Shown in pieces: positions 63,864-64,000 of a DNA stretch of 64,000 nt. This stretch comes from Rutidosis leptorrhynchoides. Its lineage: Eukaryota > Streptophyta > Magnoliopsida > Asterales > Asteraceae. The position numbers and the translations under genes are program-made. Location: contig NC_092338.1 of NCBI RefSeq assembly GCF_046630445.1, positions 336,993,001 through 337,057,000 of the forward strand. The letters run 5' to 3'. The first letter of the stretch is position 1. Each line of letters starts with the position of its first letter. The notes beneath the pieces were generated by a model. It ran no database searches. It was given only the letters and a program-made list of their open reading frames with translations, and was not told the origin of the DNA.

Positions 63864-64000
63864 TTATAATTGCTTTGCAGGCGGCCACCCCAAGCCAATT
63901 TGCTCACCATAAGCCCTAAGCTCTTTGCTACTGAAGGAAACCCCAATATCATTACCGACCTTCTGCTTTGACTTGTTTACACTTGACAATTTATGGGGTT
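63864..64000 (-). pseudogene. LINE ORF1 C-terminal end (partial)
   Basis: The frame running in from the right edge ends ELRAYGEQIGLGWPPAKQL and TAA at 63864-63866, about 40 nt before the ORF2 start, as in plant L1 elements. Too little is visible to judge the RNA-binding domain. Confidence 0.6.

Larger units (their letters stand above)
59868..64000 (-). mobile_element. L1-type LINE, decayed, 5' part beyond the window
   Basis: On the minus strand it ends in a 23-base A tail (T run at 59868-59890) after AGTTTTCTTTTC. It contains the ORF1 end (63864-64000) and ORF2 (60027-63824) with endonuclease, reverse transcriptase and a zinc-binding C-terminal domain. The 5' end and target duplication are outside the window. 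It lies about 1 kb upstream of the TGA start codon in the same orientation. Confidence 0.93.

Overview
This window is nuclear DNA of a flowering plant, most likely a eudicot and probably Asteraceae; the family is a guess from remembered repeat families. It holds one spliced host gene, several layers of nested LTR retrotransposons, a truncated DUF1985 gene of DNA-transposon type, a decayed LINE and two SINEs. No operon, CRISPR array or rRNA is visible. Nearly everything is transcribed from the minus strand.

Layout: (1) 1-2864 is the 5' end of a Ty3/gypsy-type element primed by tRNA-Asp (LTR 775-2864), inserted into the next element. (2) 2865-36449 is a pol-less, gag-only LTR element present as a tandem LTR-internal-LTR-internal-LTR. 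Its two internal regions (3808-7044 and 30524-33760) are both 3237 bp. (3) Its middle LTR is split by a chromodomain Ty3/gypsy (Tekay-like) element, 9538-30305, with ~2.97 kb LTRs and a GTTGG target duplication. (4) That element is split by a non-autonomous relative, 17406-26804, on the plus strand, with a GAGGG duplication, ~2.43 kb LTRs and no polymerase. (5) 36450-38511 is a DUF1985-type gene cut off by element 2, with arrays of small hairpins in its introns and upstream. (6) 39400-58828 is a complete 12-exon bZIP gene of the TGA9/TGA10 type. Its predicted CDS is 1545 nt (514 aa), with every junction GT-AG and the frame kept throughout. (7) Intron 6 of that gene, between the basic region and the leucine zipper, holds an intact 14,155-bp Ty1/copia element of Sirevirus type (41273-55427). 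It has gag, pol and a 963-codon third ORF, and its two 477-bp LTRs differ at one base. (8) 59868-64000 is a dead L1-type LINE about 1 kb upstream of the TGA start codon, running off the right edge.

Inferred order of events: the DUF1985 gene lay downstream of the TGA gene; the gag-only element inserted into its third exon and became a tandem; the Tekay-like element entered the middle LTR; the non-autonomous relative entered that; the tRNA-Asp element entered the left LTR. The Sirevirus insertion in the TGA intron is the most recent event by LTR identity.

The most unusual theme is that four unrelated elements each carry their own family of short inverted repeats in non-coding DNA: CA(C/G)TCGTNCGA(C/G)TG in the Sirevirus, ACGCAAG...CTTGCGT around the DUF1985 gene, five-base complementary arms around a constant TTAACACCTC in the LTR of the gag-only element, and CCGC-GAGT-GCGG in the tRNA-Asp element. 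In at least two of these the arms change together, which suggests the pairing itself is kept.
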